A program made the translations under genes and the position numbers. Positions 11,088 to 23,250 of a DNA stretch of 64,000 bases are shown here, in pieces (within the stretch, counting starts at the first letter, position 1; every line of letters begins with the position of its first letter). The notes under the pieces are model-generated. The model did no database searches and had not been told where the DNA came from. It saw only the letters and a program-made list of their open reading frames with translations. Origin of the DNA: Selaginella tamariscina. Its lineage: Eukaryota > Streptophyta > Lycopodiopsida > Selaginellales > Selaginellaceae. Location of the stretch: NCBI GenBank assembly GCA_003024785.1, contig PUQB01000057.1:38127-102126 (forward strand), written 5' to 3'.

Positions 11088-12325
11088 ATGACAAGCTTTA
11101 ACGTGGTTACATGGAATGTCAACGGGTTGGCAAATGATGGCACAACGGGATTGAAGAGACAAGCAAGGATAATTTAGAACATTGCGGAGATGGGGGTTTG
11201 TAATATGGTGGACGTATTGTTAGTATAGGAGCATCATGTAGTAATAGTTTATGTGGGGGAGGGGAGAGTGTTTCTTCCAGCATGGAAAACCTTCTGAAAT
11301 CCAGCAACTGGCCACACATGGGGTATGTTGATTGGACTGGCACACCGTTGGTGTGGATTGATAGTTCGCCATGAGATTGTAGTGTGAAGTTGTGCACAAT
11401 GTTTGGTGTTGGAGGTATGTGGTCGGCGAGTTGGGATCCTCAACATCTACGCACATGCAAAGAGATGGTCAGTAGAGCATATAGAACAATGGCAGAGACT
11501 CATATAGTAGATGCTAGATGATGTGGACGAGTGGATTATTGGAGGTGACTTCAATATGCTGGAGATCGAAGACGACTCATCAAACCCGATGGTGGCTCGA
11601 CACATTTTGGATGCAAAAAGAGGACATGATGAGCTGCAAGTCTGGAGGTTATTGCGGTTGCAATTTGGTATCACGGTTGCTTATGGAATGGATGGATACA
11701 TACCTAATAATCCCTGATTTACTTGGACATGTGGCTTGTCGGGTGGCAAGACAATTAATAAATAGTTGGATCGAGTGTAGCTTTTGGGGTGGTTTTTGGA
11801 ACAAAGTGGATGCCTAACCCACTAGCAGGGGTTTGGAGTATTGGATCATGCTGCAGTCTCAATATGCATGAAATTCTCAGATCAACCAAAAGCACAACGT
11901 AGGCCAGTAGCTATCACTTGGAGACTTATACAAGATTCGGATATCATGAGCCATTTGGAACAAGAATGGAACATGCGACAAGATGCAGGTGAACAGAGCT
12001 TAGCAGCAGACATGGAATATGTGTCGCAACATTGTAGAGAGGTTCAGAAGCAGCAACACAAACGGGTTTTTACCATGACATGAGCAGTTCGTGAGAGCTT
12101 AGTTGCAAGTGAACGATTGTTGGGGCACTATCCCAACACCCATGGTTGACAACTCATCAAGCAGCATTGACGCACCATCTAGAACAACTTGAGGCAAAAA
12201 AGGTGATGGACTGTCATCATCTTAAGGACCTGCATTGGTACACGAATGAGCGCACGCTTAACTTGGAGTTCTTTCAAGCCATCCGCCCAGTCACAAAAGG
12301 CAAGCATATTGATCTTGGTGTATAC
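11088..12325 (+). mobile_element. LINE (L1-like) ORF2 fragment: apurinic endonuclease domain, degenerate
   Basis: From an ATG at 11088 the reading begins MTSFNVVTWNVNGL, matching the first motif (WN-NGL) of LINE endonucleases. EHH follows near 11230, IIGGDFNM at about 11538-11558, and LDHAAVS near 11838-11860, which corresponds to the SDH motif at the domain's end. After this comes the linker typical of plant L1 ORF2 (WYTNERTLNLEFFQ and IRPVTKGKHID, 12225-12300). Several stop codons and frame changes interrupt the reading, and no reverse transcriptase follows, because gypsy sequence on the opposite strand begins at about 12326. The fragment is a dead 5' part of ORF2. Confidence 0.75.
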
Positions 12326-13905
12326 ACACCTCGCAAATTGATCTTGGTGAAGTACTCAGCTCTAGTGAGTCGCTTTAACAAACTAAATATCAATGGAAGT
12401 GGGGACTTGTTATGAATGGTGATCTTATTGAGGCCATGATAATCCACTACCAAATGCAATGATCCATCTTTTTCTTTTGACAAAGAGCACCAGTTGGAGA
12501 CTTAGAATGTCAAATAAACCTAGTGAAAAGTTTCTCTTCAATGTACTTCCAAAGGGCTTTGAGCTCTATTAGGGAAAGACCATAAATGAGTCTCCAAGGA
12601 GGTTGGGCTCCTTCGATAAATCGATGGGACAATCATAAGGTTGATGCTTTGGAAGCTTACTAGCTTGAATCTTGTTAAAAACATCAGAAAAATCATTATA
12701 CTTGGTAGGGAGCAAGGTGACATCCTTCTTAGAGTTAGACTCGGGAGCTAGGTTGATCACAACTGCAAAAATTGGCTGTGGATCTTGCTTACTCTCCTAA
12801 ATGAACTCATTTAAAGAAATTGTGCATATTCGCAATAGCTGAGAGTCTGACATCGGAAACTCAGGCTCCTACACTTTTTTGGTAAGCTGAAACATCACTT
12901 GTGCCAATCGATACATGGGTTGTGTAACTCGAATCATGGTGTGCCAAGAATAACTGGTACTCATGACTACATATCATGTTTAAAGAGATTGTGCATAAGG
13001 TTTCCCCTAGTGTGATATGTACTAGCTCAATTTTTGAATTGACAATTGCACCAAATGCTACAAGTTTAAAATCCACAACTGAGACTAGAACTTGATATGG
13101 TAGCTTTTTCAACTTGATGGAATGTCAATGAGAAAAATCACAACAAGCATTGGCTCTAGAATCCAACACAGTCAGGGCAATCACCTTGTGGCATGTTGTA
13201 ATGGAAAGCTAGGCATGTGTTGCAAAGGACTTACTAATTTGAGATGATGGGATAAAGCCAATTGTGTGAAAGGATTCTTGGTGTCTAGGATTGTCTAGCC
13301 AAATGGCTTCAACTTTGATTGGACTTACTCATTAACTGCTCATCTAGCTTACTAAGGACCTCAAAACTGTTACTCCTACTCAAGGGCTTGGGACTTCGGG
13401 GACGAACATGGTTGATCACATGCCTGGGACTCTGGGGGTGGACATGGTTGATCATACTCTTGGGTTTGTTGGGATAGCTTATTACAATATGACTTGGACC
13501 ACCACAATAAAAACACAAACCATTGGTCCTATGACAATGCTTCTTTGGTCCAAGACATCTTGCTTGAGTTGCTTCACATTGCATAGGAGCTGGACCATCC
13601 ATAGGAACAAGAATAGGAATTGGCATCATGTTGGGTGTCACTAGGGTGATGTTGTTGCTGCTACATATGTATACTCCCTAGGGCGGGGTGCCTGGAGATG
13701 TTCAAAACATCACTCAAATAATTAGTTATCACATCATCTTTTGGCATGTGATAATCCTTGGGATGAAGAGGCCTTGATATATCAATTCTGTCATGGTCTT
13801 CACAACAATGTTAAGGACCTCCTTTTGACTTTCCAAGATGATCCGAAGACTCTATTTGAGGCCATTAGTTGTGCTGTATATTATTGATGGTACTAATAAA
13901 GGTTA
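12326..13905 (-). mobile_element. Ty3/gypsy element F fragments (gag, protease, RT start)
   Basis: On the minus strand the piece reads, from gag to pol, a zinc-knuckle region (CFYCGGPSH, about 13309-13641), a protease-like stretch (about 12860-13110), the pre-RT segment (KLPKHQPYDCPIDL, about 12569-12760) and the first RT motifs (SLHLVVDYHGLNKIT, about 12326-12480). A short gag-like piece (FCHGLHNNVKDLLL) near 13770-13885 reads on the plus strand, so the remains are rearranged. The style of gag and RT is Tf1/chromovirus-like. The element is broken and incomplete. B2 is inserted at its right edge. Confidence 0.7.
13901..13905. repeat. Target-site duplication of B2, left copy
   Basis: GGTTA directly before the first base of the 5' LTR, matching GGTTA at 23179-23183 directly after the 3' LTR. 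Five bases is the usual size for Ty3/gypsy insertions. Confidence 0.85.
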
Positions 13906-14588
13906 TGGTTGACGGTGGTTTGACCACCGTCAAACTGCCAGCTGCCGTGAACGAGCGACGGGATGGAGCGCCGAGCAAGGAAGGTATCGTAGGTACAGAC
14001 TGACGATGATAGCTATCAAGCGACGCTTAACTAGGCATAGATTCGATCGTCTGGATCAACTACCTAAGGTACTCGAGATAGCACGCATAAATGTGATAGG
14101 TAGGACTCTGTCACATGGTGGCAGACCAGTGAGAGAGTGCCACTTGTACCTAGGGTTTAGCACTAGCCAACCCACTATATAAGCAGGAAGGCTGGTAGTG
14201 GGTCGGGGGCCTTCTAGTCCAGTTTTCATCTTGTATCTTGCTCCACCTTCTTGAGGTAGCTTGTGCTCATGCATGCAATATATATATATATATATAAATA
14301 CATGTTCCTTTGTTCACCATCTCTCTGGTAACTCTCCTTTCGTTCTGCTCCTAGGCCAACAACATACTTAGTTACCAAGCGGCAACATTGCTCTAGGAGA
14401 AGTCCCCACCCTTGTACATGAACCCTTGTGGCATTCAGGTAGAGGCCATTCAACACCTTCCAGTATTTCTGAGGTAAGGCCGGCTTACGGTGTGGACCCC
14501 CATGATTGGATGCTATCCATGGCATCTTGGCGACCACCGACACTTCATAGCAAACACCACATTTGGCCTGCGGAGTCCCCGACAACCA
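13906..14588 (+). repeat. 5' LTR of B2
   Basis: It is 683 bases long, starts TGGTTGACGG and ends GACAACCA. The U3 start also holds a short inverted pair, GACGGTGGTTTGACCACCGTC, which is seen in the 3' LTR too. A (TA)n run lies at 14278-14296. Confidence 0.88.
14176..14182 (+). promoter_or_regulatory. TATA box in B2 5' LTR
   Basis: TATATAA in the conserved context CCCACTATATAAGC, at the same LTR position as in B1 and B3. Confidence 0.6.
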
Positions 14589-14592
14589 TTTA

Positions 14593-14609
14593 TGGTGACC
14601 ACGGAGGGA
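14593..14609 (+). other. Primer binding site of B2
   Basis: TGGTGACCACGGAGGGA begins four bases after the LTR end. It would pair with a tRNA ending TCCCTCCGTGGTCACCA. The implied acceptor stem (GACCACG/CGTGGTC) resembles some arginine tRNAs; that identity is inference. Confidence 0.6.
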
Positions 14610-15109
14610 TAAATAGTACACATGGATGAAGTTCACTATAGCAAGCAGAGTTGTGGCCCAAAGGAGAGCCAGGATTAACTCGTTTGAACAACTAGAAGTC
14701 AGTGAGCATCAACTAGTCAGGAGGATGCATCGGCCGGCCGAGGAAGGTTGATGGAAGGTAGAGAGGCACCCCGATTGCCACAATTGGCCCCTGCCTTGCC
14801 TACCCAAAGAAACGATGCAAACACTGTAGGGCCGAGTCTCCGAGAAGCGGTAAACCCAGCACAGTAGCAGCATAGGCGGTCACAAGCCGCATACGATGAA
14901 GGAAGATATGAAGAACCCACAACACGTCCGAATGTTATTCCAGGTATAGGAGCGTGTAGGAATGAGCAGCATTTGGACGGGCGACCCCGCTGACAATGAC
15001 CTATGATGCAAAGTGGGATGGATGGCAGGACAATGAAAGCCCCCACCCCCTCTTGATGTAGGTAAAAGTGACGGCTATGATGAGCCCCCACACCAAAGAG
15101 CAAAACTCG

Positions 15110-16830
15110 TGTTCGACGAGTACCCTCAAGGGAGGAAACCCCGCACAGGAGAACCCCAGGAGAGGGAAGGCCTGCGCTGAAGGCAGGAATCTTGAGGTGG
15201 TAAAAGCAGCACGGATAGTGATAGGGGACAAGAGCCATAGGTCCAACGTGGCCAGTGCCATGAGGGACATAAGGTAGGAAACCCAGGGTCGTCGTCACCC
15301 ACCCGGGGGCCTGTGGCTGCTCGAAAAGAGGGGAGAAGAGCCTCATCCGGAAGGTCCCTACATGGAGGGGCATCGATTACCAACAAAGCAACCTCTACAC
15401 TAGGAGTTCAATCGATTGGATGATGTAGCAGGCCAGGGTGGTTACTAGGATGAGAACCCGAGGCTTCGGAAGGCTGGGGTACACATGGGATGACCACCTA
15501 TGCAAAGGCGATTGGACGTCAACGAGCTAACAGATTGGGAGGAGGTACCAATAAGGGGGACCATACAGTGGCCACTATGGGCAAGGGACGAGGGAATTCT
15601 GTCTAGGGGCGAGGGAAATCTGCCTGAGTGACCAAGACCATATCGGCCTCGAGAAGGAAATCTGCCATGGCACATGGCAGAGCCGCAATCACCACGAGAC
15701 AAGGGATACCTTCTCAAGGTGAGGAGGATCCACCCCATCAACCATGACTGTCTAGACACTGCAAGGGGATTTTGCGCACGGTCCTACAAAGCCATTCACT
15801 AGATGAGGGAATACCATCTAGCCAAGGTATGCCGTGCCACAAGCCATCAGGTTGGTTCCGCAAAGGGGTCCCCCGAGGGACAGTCGGGAGGAGCCTATCC
15901 TCATCACCCACCCTCAACGAGAGGGTAGGGGTGCAAGGGAGAGAAAGGTACCCAGAATACCAGGACATAGACTACAGCACGTCTGAAGTGAAGAGTCTGG
16001 ATTGGAGCACTTCTTAGGCTTAGCGGATGCCATGGGAATCAATCCAATGACCTTAATAGCCCACGCGCTCAATCGGATGCAGGGGAACATTGTAATAGTG
16101 CCCTTACCCGCATTTCGTGGAGCAGGGTGAAGAGGCAAACCAACATGTATACAAGTTCAAATAGGTATGCAAACCAAGGAGCATAAGCGACAACCACAAG
16201 AAGCTGAGTACATTCACATGCACTCTAGACAAGAAGGCACACGCCTGGTGGATGTGATTCCACGAGGCAAACGAAGGAGCTCGTGGGAAACCACACAGAG
16301 GGCGTTTCTGGATACCTTTTGGGAGGAAACGAGTGAAGAAGAGGTGATCCACAAGCTAACGAGCTTAAAAGAGAAAGTGGGAGAGTCGGTCGACAAATAC
16401 ATGGTCCACATGCTGGGGTACATCACCTGATTAAGGGATGCCCCAGTCGACTTGACCAAGAAAATGTGGTACGAGAAGGGACTACAGCTGGAGATCCACA
16501 AGTGGATCGGCCTAGACGATGACCGAACGTTCGACAAGTTACTCATGTACGCGAAGAATGCTGAAAGGCGAGGAAGCCAAGAGACGCCAGAAGAGGAAGA
16601 CGTAGGACAAATTAGATGTCGAGGGGACAAATGACACCACCACGAACAAAGAAAATCTCTCAATGTCCAAAAACTTGCTAGGAAGGAGAGACGGGCGGGA
16701 ACCAGGGAGCATGAGCAATCACAACGAAGGGACACCCACAAGGTGGTAGCACGGCAGGAGGACCTAACAACAACTCTTGCTCAGTTAGGATACATAGTGT
16801 AGGGATAAATATTGCAAAGTGTGTAATGTC
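15110..16830 (+). mobile_element. gag region of B2
   Basis: A basic N-terminal part (about 15110-15280) has the same sense and similar residues as the parts at 7090-7260 in B1 and 32923-33120 in B3. The core (about 16040-16630) has the same helical segments as the other copies, including KLTSLKEKVGESVDKYM and LDDDRTFDKLLMYAK. It would form the particle shell. It is broken at several places. Confidence 0.65.
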
Positions 16831-17579
16831 CATGGGTCCCACAACACAGATGATTGTTATTGGCTAATCGAGCTTCTAAACAACATGCTACCCCAGGAAG
16901 CCGCATGGGCCATCAAGCAATAGGAGGTGAATCACCTGGGAGACCAATAGTATGGCGGCTGCAGCGGTGGCCAACCCCACCGCAGGCAACTAGAGGTCTC
17001 ACTCTTGGGAGCGCCAACAGAATTGACCAAGGTAAGACAACAGAAATAGATGTCGAGAGCCGATCTGCACGCTGTGCAGTGGAAACCATCCACTGTACCA
17101 ATGCTCTTGGATCGCAATGCTCAAGCCCATGCTAGAAGTGCACCTACCAAAGGCCATAGGGGGCCAAAGGACCAGCCCCGGCCACAATAACACCAGGCCT
17201 CGCACCACATGCCCACCATGTAGAAATGTCACCCCCGAGTTGCAATGCGGGGCAATCATGAGATCGCAAGCCCAACATACAAGACTATTAGTTGACTTGG
17301 AGGAGGAAGACAACGGGGAGTCCAGTGAGGATGAAGTGGCTGCTGAACTCGAGAACCAAGTCAGTGAAAGCGAAGGCGTACCATGGTGGAGGCTGCTGTA
17401 GAACATGTGAGATTGGCACAAGGTCTAGGGCCAAAGGCATGACGGGAGTGCATGAGGCCCTCACTGGGAAGGTGAAAGAGACCCAAGTGTTAGTAACCTT
17501 AGGAGAGCTACTACGGTTATCCCCAAGACTATATGAAGTCCTCACTCGGAAGCTGCACGGGCCGACAACAATGCCCCCA

Positions 17580-18010
17580 AGGGTCGCAACAATAGCAATA
17601 GACTTTTTGGACAATGTATCAACTATACCCATCCAAATGGTAGGCCACACAGTCCACAATGTGATCATAGATGGGGGATCAGGCGTAAATATCATGTTCA
17701 CAAAACTCCATCAGGAGTTGGGGATGCCGCCCCTGGAGCCTTCACCCTTCCTCATACGTATGACGAACCAAGCCAAGGCAAGGTGGTACCCAAGGGCATC
17801 ATGAGGAAGGTAGGGATCAAGATCCAGAGCATCAAGTTCCTGATAAATGTGGTCGTTCTCAATATGCACACAAAAGGGGGGTTCGACTTACTTTTGGGCT
17901 GGCCATGGCTTAGGGACGCAAGGGTACAACACGACTGGGAGAATCAGCCGGTCCATTTCCCCATCAAGGGGAGACTCATATCTGTTATTGCAAAACATTG
18001 GAATCCTGAC
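17580..18010 (+). mobile_element. Protease region of B2
   Basis: The retropepsin-like motif VIIDGGSGVNIM lies near 17664-17700, followed by FLIRMTNQAK and a DLLLGWPWLRDA segment, matching the DGGS..N-type proteases of plant Tat/Athila-like elements. The protease would process Gag-Pol. Confidence 0.75.
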
Positions 18011-18399
18011 CCCAGGAATATTGCCTCCTAGACTGGAGTGAGAGACTGGATGATGAGGAAGAAGCAGCTATCCTTGCATGCTCCATAATTATTTGTCATA
18101 GGAGAGGTAGACTTTGGCAGTAAGTACAGGAGTTTGCCGCCACATACCTAATGACTCGGCTAGAAGCAAGAGCAAACACCTCTGAAGCTCAAATCCCGAG
18201 ATGGCCCGTTTTGTGGAAGGAAATGCGAAGTGTCACCTCGTCGGCCCAAGAGGAGTACCGTGGCAAGCCAATGTATGGGTGGAACATGACTCCCAAAGCA
18301 GCAATCAAGCAGGTCAACCTAGGCACCAATGAAGACCCCCGGCTAGTAAATGTTAATGCCCACATAGAATCAGGGCTAAGAGAGTAGATTGCCAACTGC

Positions 18400-19690
18400 C
18401 TCCGTAGGCATAGGGAGGTATTTGCCTGGACCTACCATGACCTAATGGGAGTACCACCGGAGTTGTGCCAGCACAAAATTAAGCTAAAACCCGGCATCCA
18501 ACCCAACCACCAACAACTGTACTGCATCAACCCAAACTACACCCAAAAGGCTAAACAAGAGATTGACAAGTGGCTCGAAGTGGACTTTGTCTACCCTATC
18601 GAGAACCCAGAATGGTTGTCACCAATCGTCATTGTACCTAAGAAGGATAGGTGATTGAGAATTTGCATAGACTACTGGCGACTGAATGCTGCCACAGAGA
18701 AGGATTCGTTCCCCATCCCATTTACGGAGGCCATCTTAGAAGACGTAGCGGGTCATGAGATGTACTCGTTCATGAATGGCTTTAGCGGATACAACCATGT
18801 GACGAATGCAACGGAAGACCAACCCAAGACTGCGTTCATCACGGATTAGGGAGCATACGTGTCCAGAGTTATGCCATCCAGACTCTGCAACGCTCCAACC
18901 ATGTTTCAGAGATTGGTCCAACATGTATTCTCATACAACCTCACGAACTTCATTCGGACATTCCTAAATGACTTCACAGCTTATGGACTATCAGAGGACC
19001 ATGTGGCACGCCTAGAATGGGATATCTCTTAAGCCCTCAAAATGTGTATTTGGCATGACTGCAGGGAAGGCATCACGGTGGATATGGGATTAGTATGAGC
19101 ACTGGCCAAGATGCCACCACCACAGAATGTCATAGAACTCTAGTGGTTCCTGGGGAAAGCAGGATTCTATCGCAAGTTTATCCGACAGTATGCCGATAGG
19201 GCACAACTTATGACCGATTTACTCACTAAGGAGACACCATATGAATGGATCGCCAACCTATAGGTTACCTTCGAGGACATAAAGTGCCAACTGGTGGAAG
19301 CACCTATCCTCATTTCACCATATTGGAATCAACAGTCCACTTACAAACGGATGGCTCCAGTGTAGCAGTAGGTGCGGTCTTTGTACTAGGAGGATGGAAA
19401 GGATGTTTCAACCCATCGCATACGGAAGCCGACTCATGATGCCGACCGAACGTAACTACTCGGTGATCGACAAAGAATACATGACGGTTATTTATGGAGT
19501 ATCTAAGTTTTACACTCCTAGGCAACCACTTCATACTGATTGTGGATCACCACGCCTTGTTCTACCTCATGAATAAACCACAGCTCACTGGGCGGCCAAC
19601 TCAATGGATACTCCTCCTATAGGAGTTTGAGTTCACCATAGTCCATAAAGTAAGCTGCATGTATCACCGGATCTCCTCTCCGGATAACGA
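18400..19690 (+). mobile_element. Reverse transcriptase and RNase H region of B2
   Basis: RT motifs include YPIENPEWLSPIVIVPKK, the RICIDYWRLN segment, FPIPFTEAILEDVAGHEMYS and FSGYN, then the AFITD segment. The RNase H part includes HTDCGS-type and MNKPQLTGRPTQW segments near 19540-19620. The order and motifs are those of Ty3/gypsy pol. It is broken at several places. Confidence 0.8.
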
Positions 19691-19849
19691 GCGGTGAACC
19701 ACCCAAAGCCGCGCCCTTGCTCGACATACCAGACGCCGACATCTTTGGGGCAATTGTCATACAAGGCACCTCACCATGAGCCATTGAGCCGACAACCGGC
19801 CTGGACATCCTAGCATGGTAGTAGCCAATACGACGCTACCTCATCAATG

Positions 19850-20170
19850 GGTTAAGCAGCCTTTTCGGAACATTAGCAACACATAAACAAAGCCTTGCCA
19901 CAACTAGACGAGGTATGGTTCCTGGCACAGTTGATGAGAAAGAATCACCAACAGCAGACCAAACGAGCAAAGGATAGGAAAAAGAAACTCTGAGAATATA
20001 AGCCAAGATAATGGGTATGGTGGTACAAGAAACTGCAAATATTCTGGAAGGGCAAGTTTCGACTAGGATGGAAAGACCATATGAGGTACTAAAAACCTTT
20101 AACAATGGTACGGTTCTATTGAGAGCCAACGGTCAACCATTATGACAGAAGGTTAACAGCAATCACCTCA
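19850..20170 (+). mobile_element. Integrase C-terminal part of B2
   Basis: The reading WYKKLQIFWKGKFRLGWKDH with following NNGTVLLRANG-like residues resembles the GPY-type C-terminal end of gypsy integrases. An integrase catalytic core is not recognised in this copy. Confidence 0.5.
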
Positions 20171-20399
20171 AGCCATACATCCACCTGACAAGAACCCCCG
20201 CTAAGGAGAACTGGCAAAGAAGGTGAACCCCACGGACCTTCGGGGTGAAGGCACAACCAGAGTAGCGGCGTTGAGAACTGAAGGAAGGGGCACTCAACGG
20301 GGGAGTTAGGATCCCAATCCTGCATGAGTGGCTAGCTCACAGGGTCACATAATGCACAAGGGTGGACCACACTAGTGAGCACATAAAACAGGGTAATAA

Positions 20400-22450
20400 T
20401 GGCAGGTGGCGCCATTAATGCCCTGTTATGGTGCATGGGTAAATGTGCCTTTCATATCAAACGAGGTAGGTCGCCACGTGGGCACCATCCTAAGAAGGAC
20501 AACAGGGGTGAACGAGGGCAGGGCTCACTTCCCCTCAGGAAAGTCCAACTACTCCCCAGCATCAGGATGATGGAGTGGACCATGCAGAACAAGCCGGTGC
20601 CCATCCAGTAGGTCTGAGTGCTATACGAAGGCCATGATAGGATCGTGGAGCTCGTGGCCCCCAGGTTTTCCAGGTGTTAAGGAATTGATCAGCCAACCCA
20701 ACATTCAAAGGGTTCGGAAACAGATGCAGCTACTCGGGCTCTTCAAGAAGTGGAGAAGCCCGAATTTCGCCGTGCGAGCCAAGCCACTTCATCTAGACAG
20801 TCTAGAGACGGGGAAACCAAGTGAGCGGACCTGCAATTCAGGTTGGTGGATTGGTTGTACTTCTGCATCAATCTAAACTAGTTGGCCGCCATGTTTGTCC
20901 ACCGAGAATGGCATACCCCTGGAAGAGCTAGAGGAGCCCAAGTGCTAGTGGTTCCCTGCCAACTGGGATGAGATAGCAATGTCTAAAACTCTCCATACAA
21001 GAAGGGGACGACATGGACGAGTTCTAGCTCTTGCAGCTTTCATGTTCCTGGAAGAAAAGAGAGGCATGTCGCCATGTGACTGCGAATGCCTGTGCAGTGC
21101 CTTGGAAGGAGTCCGTGGATGGGCGGATTGCCTCAGGCACTATATGATCCCGGCCCTGACTTGAGGCAACCGGGATTGAGATAGAGACTCACCACAACTA
21201 GCCACCTCAGTTTGATGATCGCTTGGATCATTAGCCGAACCCCGATTCCCTACCGACGCAATTCCATTCGAACACCATCAATTAGTTGGGGAAAGGAGAG
21301 CAGGCAGGCCCTAGTCGAACCGACAAAGGGAAGCAACCAGACATGCTAGAGTCATCGCGGAAATGGACAAGATAAGACTCCAGTTGGAGCAAGTCAAAGG
21401 AAGGGGACTGCGGGGAAAGGAGCGAAGGGCCCCAGCCATGGGGTCCACACCGGCAATACGCTAGTAGAAGTCCCGGAATAACCAACACAAGGGCTGCGGA
21501 GCACGGGAGAGTGTCCAACCGGCCCATTGCAGGCCACCAACTTGGGCAGCGAGGAAGATACATGTAACATGTTGAGTGGGGCTTACCGGCATTACAACCA
21601 AGGGCTATGGGCCACTCTAGCGCATCTCGAACTGATCAAGGTTTGATCGGATTAGGAAGGCCATAGCAATGTACAATGACTTAGACCTCTTTGGAGTGTC
21701 TGCAGAGCAAACGCCATATTGACAGAGCTCGCAAACAGCTACCGAACCACTCAAAAGGAGGCCATGCGTATTTAGAACAGCTTCTCCAGGGAGTCCGACT
21801 ATGGGAGATTGCGGAAGTCGGGAAGAAGCAAGCAGAGGAGGCGTGCCAACAAATAACCGATTGCTTGGATCAACTCCAGATCAAGTACGATAGCCTCCAA
21901 AAGCTCCATGATCAACTCGGATGGAACTATGAGCAGGCCACAGCGGAGAGGGAGCGACAGGTTTTTGAGCTTGGATCTGAACTCAAGCAACATGAGGCAA
22001 AGCTCAAGAAGGTCCACCAAGAGCTAGCAGCAGCCAAAGAAGAATTGCATCGGGCGACCAGCCAGCTCGAAGCCACTGCGCCCTCCCCGGAGAAACCCAC
22101 GTTAGAAGCGCAATGGGCCATAGTTCCATTCTCGCCACTCGAGGAACGCTGACCGGTTGAGGCCCACATGACTCACTGCGGACCACCATGGAATTAGAGG
22201 TACACACTCAACTACAGGCTCAACTCCTTGCCATAAGAGAACAGGAGCTGCAACGCTCCCGAGAGCAGACTCAGGAACTGGAGGTCTAGCTCAAGCAAAT
22301 CCAAGAGCAACATGCAAGGTCCGAGATGAGGCTATGGAAAGTGATTGCACTACGAGATGCAGCCATCACCACACTAAAGACAACACTAGCTGCAACCGAG
22401 AGCGAAATCACCATGTACCAGGAGCATTATGGGGTGGACGTATGAGGGAA
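20400..22450 (+). mobile_element. Post-pol extra reading region of B2, coiled-coil C-terminus
   Basis: About 2 kb lie between the pol end and the 3' LTR. The longest frame (21691-22152) is strongly coiled-coil, with heptad-like runs such as ELKQHEAKLKKVHQELAAAK, and a further Gln/Glu-rich coil follows to about 22430. An upstream part includes the WADCLRHYMIPALT segment (near 21110-21160), which recurs in B3 as WADCLKQYLILALT. The conservation in two copies argues that this was a real third gene of the family. Its function is unknown. Confidence 0.6.
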
Positions 22451-22486
22451 TGGCCGAGGACGTGCCAACGAATAAGTCCCGGCATT

Positions 22487-23178
22487 TGGTTGACACTGGT
22501 TTGACCACTGTCAAACTACCAGCCGGCGCGAACAAGCGACGGGATGGAGCGCCAAGCAAAGAAGGTACCGCATGTACGGACTGACGGCGACATCTATTAG
22601 GTGGCGCTTAACCAGGCATAGATCTAATCGTCCGGATCAACTACCCAAGGTACTCGGGATAGCACATGTAAGGGAGGCGCATAAATGTGACAGGCATGAC
22701 TTTGTCACATGGCAGCAGACCAATGAGAGAGTGCCTCCTGTACCTAGTTTCTAGCACTAGTCGACCCACTATAAGCACGAAGGCTGGTAGTGAGTCAGGG
22801 TCCTTCTAGTCCAATTTTTGTCTTGTATCTTGCTCCACCTTCCTGAGGTAGCTTGTGCTCAAGCAGATAATATATATATACATAAATACATGTTCCTTTT
22901 GTTCACCAAGCTCTTCGGTGACTCTCCTCTCACTCCGCTCCTAGGCCAACAACGTACTCAGTTACCAAGAGGCAACATTGCTCTAGGAGAACTCCCCATC
23001 CCTGTACACAGACCCTCACAGCATTCGGGTAGAGTCTATTCAACACCTTCTAGTATTTTCGAGGTAAGGTTGGCTTACTAGTGCAGACCCTCGGGATTGA
23101 ACGCTATCCATAGCATCCTAAAGACCACCGAGACTTCATAGTAAGCACCACATCTAGCCTGCAAAGTCCCGACAACCA
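22487..23178 (+). repeat. 3' LTR of B2
   Basis: It is 692 bases, starts TGGTTGACAC and ends GACAACCA. It aligns throughout with the 5' LTR but with many differences, mostly transitions. Confidence 0.88.
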
Positions 23179-23183
23179 GGTTA
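23179..23183. repeat. Target-site duplication of B2, right copy
   Basis: GGTTA directly after the terminal ACAACCA of the 3' LTR, identical to the five bases before the element. Confidence 0.85.
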
Positions 23184-23250
23184 ATTAAAATATCAAGTAA
23201 TGGTGAAATTATTTCTAAAAGTCCTCAGGGGCAAACCACACTCGTGCAGT

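Larger units (their letters stand above)
13906..23178 (+). mobile_element. Family-B Ty3/gypsy element B2 with both LTRs and target duplication
   Basis: A 9.3-kb element bounded by LTRs (13906-14588 and 22487-23178) that start TGGTTGAC and end ACAACCA, flanked on both sides by GGTTA. Parts in order are the primer binding site (14593), a 5' leader and gag N-terminal part (to about 15280), gag core (about 16040-16830), protease (about 17580-18010), reverse transcriptase and RNase H (about 18400-19690), an integrase C-terminal part (about 19850-20170) and a post-pol region (about 20400-22450). The RT style (GHEMYSFMNGFSGYN) places it near the Tat/Athila side of Ty3/gypsy, not the chromoviruses. 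It is broken at well over ten places. Its LTRs differ at roughly one base in eight by eye, so it is several million years old at usual plant rates. Confidence 0.88.

Noticed and set aside
14717-15373. A 218-residue minus-strand ORF with counterparts near 6884-7147 and 32611-33112
   Set aside because: It is antisense to the family-B leader and gag N-terminal part, which reads sensibly on the plus strand in all three copies. The open minus frames look like shadows of Arg/Gly/Pro-rich plus-strand coding.
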